Part shown: piece by piece, positions 57,514 through 64,000 of the stretch | Layout of the letters: every line of letters starts with the position of its first letter | How positions within the stretch are numbered: the stretch's first letter is position 1 | Assembly: GCA_009599575.1 (NCBI GenBank) | Contig: VWND01000001.1 | Span: forward strand, 2,976,001-3,040,000 | Source: Blumeriella jaapii | Taxonomy: Eukaryota > Ascomycota > Leotiomycetes > Helotiales > Drepanopezizaceae | Length of the DNA: 64,000 bases | Reading direction: 5' to 3' | Program-made: the position numbers and the translations under genes | Notes under the pieces: model-generated | Seen by the model: the letters and a program-made list of their open reading frames with translations, nothing else | Told to the model about the DNA's origin: nothing | The model's database searches: none

Positions 57514-60500
57514 TTATTCTCTTCTTTCGAAAAACTGCGTTTTCGCAATTGCAATTATAGGTCTATCGTCCTCCAATTTAATGTAATCTTTTCTGTTTTC
57601 GTTGTAAGCTTGCAATTATGCGGAAAGCGTTCGTAAAAAGCTTTTGGCGGTGGAATATAATCGGTGAAATGCTTAAAAAATATAAAAAGCCGTTATAGCG
57701 TTAAAACAAAAGTATTATTCGAAATCTTTATCAACGCTTTTTTAATTGATTTGATATTATAATACTTTTTTATGCAATCTCGAACCTATTATTTTTTCGA
57801 TTTTTTATTCCGTCTGTTCGGAAAATAATTAAATAAACGCTAATTCGGGGCGGCGTTGGCCAAATAAAAAGTTGCTAATATGTTTTCGGAGCGAATATAA
57901 GTAAAAAATTAGATAAATTAACCAGTCTGCGAAAAAGTCAAGCTTTTAACTTTTTTCTATTTTGTCGACGATTTTAATTAAGCCGTACCATTTGTTTAAA
58001 AGCTTCCGGGAAAGTCGGTCGAGCTTTTAATTTTTAATACTTATTAATACTTCGTCGCTTATATTCCAATCCACTGGTCGTTTATGCAAATTAGCGAAAC
58101 GCTTTATTTTGGCTTGTTATTACGCAATAAACGATTGCGCGTATTTTATAATTTTTTTAACTCGAAAAGCCAAATGCAAAGCTTCGTCGCGATTAAGCTT
58201 TTCGATGGCCGAGCGAAAGGAACGGGAATTATTTATATTCCAGGATATACGAGCTTCGTATTTATTTAAAATTTAAAAAAGAAAAACGTTGCCGAAAGAT
58301 TCGTACGGCAAAATCAATTATGCAATAATTATTAAAAATAAAAAACGTTTTTAATTATTTTAGTAATAAAAGCAAAAAAAGCGAAAGCGTTGTTTAATAT
58401 ATTGATTTATTACTTCGGTCTGCCTATCGATATTAAAATTATACGCAATAATTAATTTGATTTTGGTTTTTAATATGCGGCAAAGTTTTTGCTAAAAAAC
58501 CGAAACAAACTAAGCTTTTCGGTCCGAAATAATTAAATCCGGCATGCCGAAATAGCGCATCTAATAAATTAAAAACAAAGCTGCTAGCTTTTTCGCTATA
58601 ATAATCTTATAGCAAAAGACTGACAAAAGCTTTTTAAACAAGCGATTTATTATTACGAAAGCGAAGTCGTGATTATTTTCGTTTAATAAAAACTTCGTAA
58701 AATCTATCGTTAAATATTAATAAAGCCTGTTAAATATAAGCAAAAGTTTTAAAAAGCCCGGGATTTTATCGCGCCTAGCTTTTATTCGTATGCAACGATA
58801 ATTCGAAACGTATTGCTATATATTTGCTTTTATAGCTTTTTAATAATATTTGCGACCGACCAAAAGCTTTATTTTTCCTATTTTAGCGTATGCTACGCAA
58901 AGCTATTCGTGGATATATCGAATTAAAAAAGTTCGCAGTTTAAAAAGTTTTAAAAACATTATTAATTTGCTTTGAAAAAACAATTTGTTTTGTCGCAATT
59001 AATAATCAAAGTTATAATTGCGGATTTATATTCGTTGCGCTTCGAAAAAAAAAGAGTTTTTGTTAGTTTGCAGCAGATCGTTTATAATTGTGTAATTATA
59101 TATATCGTATACGATTACGAAAATTAAATTTACGAATTTTCTTATAAGCATTTCATTTTCTTTTGTTTCGCTGTTTTTTTCGAAAAAAATACTGTCGTTA
59201 TCGTGCTTATCGGAAGCTATTTTTATAAGCGCCAGCGTAGCTGTACTTTTAGCAGCCATTTCTTTTAAGATTTGAAAATTTAATTTATCGTTTAAAAGCA
59301 TCTGCTGCTTCCGAACTGCTCGCTGTCGTGTTTTTAATAAGAAAATATTCTGGTTTTTACGAAAAAAAGTATCAGCGAACGTATTAATAATTCCCGACCG
59401 ATATATAATTGTAAAATAAAAATCGGCGAAAAACTCGGCCTATCGGACTTATCGGGCCGAAAAGTTTTTAATTATTATAAAATATTTTAAAGCGCGGTGA
59501 TCGGTATATATATATACGTTTTTTTAAGCGCTTAACAATTCCGGCTTATAATTTTTAAAAAAGCGAAAAATAGCGAAAAGCTTTTTGTCGTAGATCGAAT
59601 AATTAAATTCGGCGTCGATTATAATTTTAAAAAAAAAACCGACCGGATAATAAAAGTTATTTTTTTGCAATTGCGATAATACGCCAGCTATTATTTTATT
59701 AAAAAAATCGGTTTTTAGGCGCGTTTACTTATAAAAGTCGTAATAGCATAAAATAAAAGCATTTAGCAAAGCTTTACGCAATGCTTTTTATACGTTTTTT
59801 TGCTTTTTTTCGAATATAAAAAAAACGTTTTTGCTTATAAAAGCAGTAAAAAAGCGGCAAATACGGCTGTAGCCGGCTATAAAACGTTTATAAAAATTGC
59901 AAAAGCTTAAAAAGCTCTGCACGCTTGGCATATTCGCTGCATATTGCCAATTTTTAATAATAGCGATTTTTTCCGGGTTTATTTTAATACTTTGGATGCT
60001 AATAACGAAATTTAAAAATTTGATTTTCGTAATATTAAATTCGCACTTTTTAATATCAGCTTTCAAGCCGTATTTTTTTAAAATCGACAAAATCTTTTTA
60101 ACGTAAACTTTATATTTCAAATCATTCGCGGAATAAATAAAAATATCGTCAAAATACGCCGAACAAAAATTATTTAAATATTTTATAAAAATATTATTAA
60201 TAAAGCGTTGAAATATAACGGGCCTATTAATAAAACCGAACGGAAGAATTTTATATTTATATATACCGTATCGAATGCGAAAACTAATCAGTTTTTCAAA
60301 CTTTTCGGATATCCGAATTCGATTAAATACTTATTAAATATTAATTTTCGTAGACATTTTAGCTTTAATAATTCGCGCCAGCATTTCGTTAATCAAAAGC
60401 AAAAAATAAAAATCTTTTTTTGTAAAATCGTTAAGTTTGCGATAATCGATATATAAGCGTATAAAACCGTTTAACTTTTTAATAAATAAAATCGAAGCGG

Positions 60501-61789
60501 CGAAAAAAGCATTAAAAGATTTAATAAAGCTTTTATGCAAATTGTCGAAAATATAATTCTTGACTTTTGTAAGCTGTTTATTCGTAAAGCGTTTAAATAA
60601 TTTTATAAAAAGCGTATTTTTCGTGGCAAAATATATTTTGTGATTTATACCGAAGCGACGAAAAGCGAACTTATCGCTTTTTTGCTTATAAAACAATTTT
60701 TCGAATTTCGAATATTAAACTGAAAAAAGCTTTTTTACAAAAACTACGTTATCGTTATATTTGGCTTGCAAAACGTCGAAAACGGAAATGCTTTTTATTG
60801 CCGCGAATTATATAACTTTTTTAAACTCGGCGATTTTCGCACGGCGGAAACGTTTTCTGTTTATATTATATATAAAAGCAACAAACGTGCAATCGCTAAA
60901 TAATAGTAATTTTTTTTTTTTTGCGGCCCGCATTCGCTTTTCGTAACGTATTTATAAAACGCTGAATGCAAAAGCGGAAATACAACTGATATTGCAATTA
61001 AAAGTAAAAAAGGTAATTAACACGATTGAAAAAACCGGCTTGGTCGGTTCAAAGCTGCCAATAAGAAATTTTTTTATTTTATACAAACTGCTTTTAAAAT
61101 TTCGTATAAATATAAAAAGTTTATCAGCTTCAAAGCTTAAATAAGCTTTTTTAATCGTTGTAAAAGTGCTGGCAAAGGTATATAAAGCTTTTATTACGCT
61201 GTTTCGTTTGTTTGCATTCTTTTAATATATGCGACTAAGCATTTTGAACTTTTTTTACTAATTAAAATCGACGAACAATTGCTCGTTGAAATAAAAAATA
61301 ACGAATATATCGAATAGCCATTTTATTTTGTTTTTTTTTTGGCCATACGCTTGCTTCAAATCGTAATGCTATAAAAATTTGCGATTAATAAAAACGTCGG
61401 TAAAGCCTAAGTTTATAATCAGAAAAAAAAAATTTATACGACGTCGGTTAATCGTAAAAAAAAAAGAAAAATAACAAAAAAAATAGTTTTTTTTCCGGCT
61501 TGCTATTATAGCCGGTGGATATAATAAGCTTATGCAGCCGAATTAAACTTACTTCGAAACGTTAAGAAAATTAATACGCTAAAAAAGTTTTAATCGTATC
61601 GAAAATATTAGCTTCGCTATCGATATATGCAAATGTTTTAATATATAATTTATTGCGTATTAGTTTTATAAAAACTAAAAAAAACTGTCGCTTTTTTATT
61701 AAAAAGCGCTGGTCAAATTTTAAATTCTTTTACAAATCGAATCTTTTGCTATAATAAAAGTTTTTTACCACGGTTTAAAAGTTTTTTAA
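57514..61789 (-). pseudogene. A8 pol: protease to chromodomain, catalytic residues largely kept
   Basis: Minus strand, read right to left. The protease is near 61615. RT: the IDYRKLND region near 60440, inside a 120-codon open frame (60334-60696), and the catalytic YFDD intact at 60145-60156. An open RT/connection frame at 59788-60120 ends in NVFFIFEKKQKNV. RNase H lies at about 59480-59300, and the integrase finger at about 58990-58870. The integrase core keeps all three acidic residues: Asp in LTIDFTK near 58703-58720, Asp in LIISDRK near 58530-58550, and Glu in the QTEV segment near 58415. GPY/F is near 58000 and the chromodomain near 57730-57850. Frames are interrupted, so it is still a pseudogene. 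Confidence 0.86.
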
Positions 61790-63394
61790 CAAATCGTTTT
61801 GCTTTTCGTCGATAGTTATTTCGGCGATTTTGCGACTGAGCTTGGCGTCGAAGCAAATATCTGCGAAATAGCCGGGTTTACCGCAGTTATAACAAGCGCT
61901 AAAAAAACGCGTAGCCAAGCGGAAAAAACCGGAAATAGCAAAAGTAGCAGTTACACGTTCGTAAAAATTTTTATTAAAAAAAAAAAAAAAGCCGTGCGAA
62001 TAAAAAAGGCTAAGAAAGTAAAACGCTATAAAGTTTTAAAAATACCGGAAATACGCCTAAAGTTTTAATTAGCAAAAGCTATAGCAAAAAAAAAATAATT
62101 TATGCGACGAATAAAAACTATTTTTTCAGCTCGGATATTACGTAACTTTTTATTCGCAACGGCCAAAAACTCGTTCAAAGCAATATAATTACTATTTATC
62201 TTGTATTTTTCTATTCGGAAATCGTATTTAAAAATAAAAATAACTTTTTCGCATATGTTTTTAAATCAACGGTTTTTAGCAATTTTATTAATAATTGCGT
62301 AACGGATAAATAAAAAACGAAAATTATTATAAATCTAACCGTTGTTTATATAAAGCTTGTTATATTGCAACTTAGCAAATTAAACGCGATTATAATTAAA
62401 AAAGCGCTGATTAAAAATGCGAAAAACGTTTCGGGCCGACTAGGCTTAATTATAAAATTCGGGGTTTAAATGCTTTAAAATAATAGTTTTTGCTTTTTTA
62501 ATAATATATTTGAAATATACTTTAGCTTAATTTATACTTTATATAAAATTCTTTAAGTACTTTTTAATAAACAGCTTTATATTTATTTTTAATACGTTAT
62601 ATTAAACTTTTTTTTAATAATCGCTAAAAGCGTAGCGAAGATATTTAATCTTAAATAATTCGATTCGAAAAATAGCTAAATCGAGAACGAAAAAGTAATA
62701 CTCGGAAATTAATTAAAAGTTTGCGGTAAAAGCGCGCGAAGCTCGAAGTAAAAAAAAAACGTCGCGAGCGATATTAGCGGAAAAAGCTGAAAAGCGAGCG
62801 GCGGCAATAGCTTAAGCGATTATTTAAGCGATCTGAAGCTGCTGGGCCGCAGTAAATTTTTCAGCGTTAACAGATATGCTAAGCAGTCGTAAAAGCATTC
62901 GTCGGTTTAAAAATACTAAGATATCAGCGTCGTACAATTCGATCTTAAATTCGATAATAAAGCGAAGAGATCTAGCAAATAATTATAATTTAATAGAAAA
63001 GTCGTGGAATAAAAACTCGTTGTTAAAATCGTCGAAAAAGCCTGAAACGAATGGAAATTCGAAAGCGGCAGAAGCAGAAGCAAAAAGTGGAAGTGCTGAT
63101 TCGAAGCCGAATCGTACGGATTGCGTTCGTTCTCGGATGCCACGTCGACTTATAAAAAAAGCATAGGATGTGTTGAAAAAAGGCGATTCGAATTGCAAAA
63201 GCAGATCGAATTAATAAAAAAAAAAAACTCCAGCTTTTTTTAAAAACAAAATCAGTAAAAAAGAGTTTTAATTAAAGCACCGATAAATAAACGTCGGTAC
63301 GAGCGGCCTGAAAAAAGTTCGAATTGCAAAAGCAAATCGAATTCTTAACCGTGGATATAAAGCTTTCTAGCGAAAATTATTTGATCTTTTTTTA
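61790..63394 (-). pseudogene. A8 gag and leader
   Basis: Knuckle near 61866-61907 (CYNCGKPGYFADIC; His to Tyr, all Cys kept). The capsid part lies between 62050 and 62800. The N-terminal region at 62983-63198 is open for 71 codons (ISRRGIRERTQSVRFGFESA then DDFNNEFLFHDF). The leader is at 63200-63394. Plus-strand frames at 61799-62068 and 62876-63166 are antisense shadows. Confidence 0.75.
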
Positions 63395-63666
63395 TATTAC
63401 AGCTAGCTTAAAAATAATCGGAATAATATAAACCAAAAAGTACGCATATAAATTGAAAAAAAAACACCGAGCTAAAATGCTCGGAGTCGCGAACTTTATA
63501 TACAGTAGGTTGCGCTTATGGGTCACGTGACTTAGCGCGAGGCCTAGTGGCCGAGGTGGTCCGTGCCCAAACCTTATTCCAACACCACCAGCATTCACCA
63601 CTGGCAACCATACCACTGGCAGCCATACCACTGGCAATTACCACTAGCCAGGCCAGGATCGTAACA
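63395..63666 (-). repeat. A8 5' LTR (272 bp)
   Basis: Inner end TATTACAGCTAGCTTAAAAA is mutated; outer end CACTAGCCAGGCCAGGATCG then TAACA is clean. CACGTG is at 63524-63529. Unit number equals that of its partner. Confidence 0.93.
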
Positions 63667-64000
63667 TCGGGTTTATCGAGCCGAAAATTTTTTAATTATT
63701 ATAAAATATTTTAAAGCGCGGTAATCGATATATATATACGTTTTTTAAACGCTTAACAATTCCGGCTTATAATTTTTAAAAAAGCGAAAAATAACGAAAA
63801 GCTTTTTGTCGTAGATCGGATAATTAAATTCGGCGTCGATTATAATTTAAAAAAAAAACCGACCGGATAATAAAAGTTATTTTTTTGTAATTGCGATAAT
63901 ACGCCAATTATTATTTTATTAGAAAAATCGGTTTTTAAGCGCGTTTGCTTATAAAAATCGTAATAATACAAAATAAAAATATTTAGCAAAGCTTTGAGCA
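63667..64000 (-). pseudogene. A7 pol, continuation into RNase H / RT C-terminus
   Basis: After the duplicated TCGGG this continues A7 pol, matching 59455-59770 of A8. It covers the RNase H region (minus sense: TDY-ALKYF and the FFF-IIIDAE-N-IYDKK stretch) and runs off the window. Confidence 0.82.

Larger units (their letters stand above)
57242..63666 (-). mobile_element. A8, complete family A chromovirus, minus strand, uninterrupted
   Basis: A8 is 6425 bp with two 272-bp LTRs and the duplication TCGGG at 57237-57241 and 63667-63671. It lies seven levels deep (B1, A0, B4, A5, A6, A7, A8). Together with A3 and A4 it is the best full-length reference for family A. Confidence 0.94.

Overview
This window looks like a retrotransposon graveyard in the genome of a filamentous ascomycete (Pezizomycotina). 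It is very AT-rich. Almost every recognisable protein is a Ty3/Gypsy Gag-Pol domain, and in the stretches I read most in-frame stops are TAA, TAG or TGA at places where the family has Gln or Trp. That is the C-to-T / G-to-A signature of repeat-induced point mutation (RIP). CpG stays common, which argues against simple methyl-CpG decay. I found no tRNA, rRNA, CRISPR or clear intact host gene; one possible host exon runs off the left edge (1-162, minus).

Three LTR-retrotransposon families account for nearly all bases. Family A (about 6.41-6.51 kb, LTR 243-304 bp, ends TGTTACGATC...CTGTGACA) has nine copies, A0-A8. Family B (about 6.4 kb, LTR about 267 bp, ends TGTGACGATT...ATCGTTACA) has four copies, B1-B4. 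Both encode Gag, protease, RT, RNase H and integrase, then a GPY/F motif and a C-terminal chromodomain, so both are chromoviruses. Family C (one copy, C1, 11.27 kb, LTR about 265 bp) is a Gypsy element of another lineage. It has no visible chromodomain and carries a second, unrecognised long coding region downstream of integrase.

The copies sit inside one another up to seven deep. Left arm: B1 contains A0; A1 (766-50698) lies in A0's LTR; A2 (2081-45596, minus) lies in A1's gag. A2 holds C1 (2225-13490, in its LTR), A3 (15451-21901) and B2 (22199-41529). B2 holds B3 (22227-35144, in its LTR), which holds A4 (28216-34723). Right arm: A0 resumes at 50704 and is interrupted by B4 (from 51203, minus), then A5 (from 51999), A6 (from 52877), A7 (from 55007, minus) and A8 (57242-63666, minus). 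The window ends inside A7.

The layout is supported by target-site duplications for all eight fully contained copies: GTAAA/GTAAG, TAAAC, TTAG, CTCGC, GGCGT, CCTCT, TTTAT and TCGGG. Length arithmetic also fits. After subtracting inserts, A1, A2, A3, A4 and A8 are 6412, 6454, 6451, 6508 and 6425 bp, and B2 and B3 are 6408 and 6405 bp.

Most notable: a gradient of RIP across each LTR pair with the outer edges spared; a roughly 15-bp minisatellite in LTR-A that differs by one unit between the two LTRs of the same element; the extra ORF of C1; and a testable prediction of what lies right of the window.
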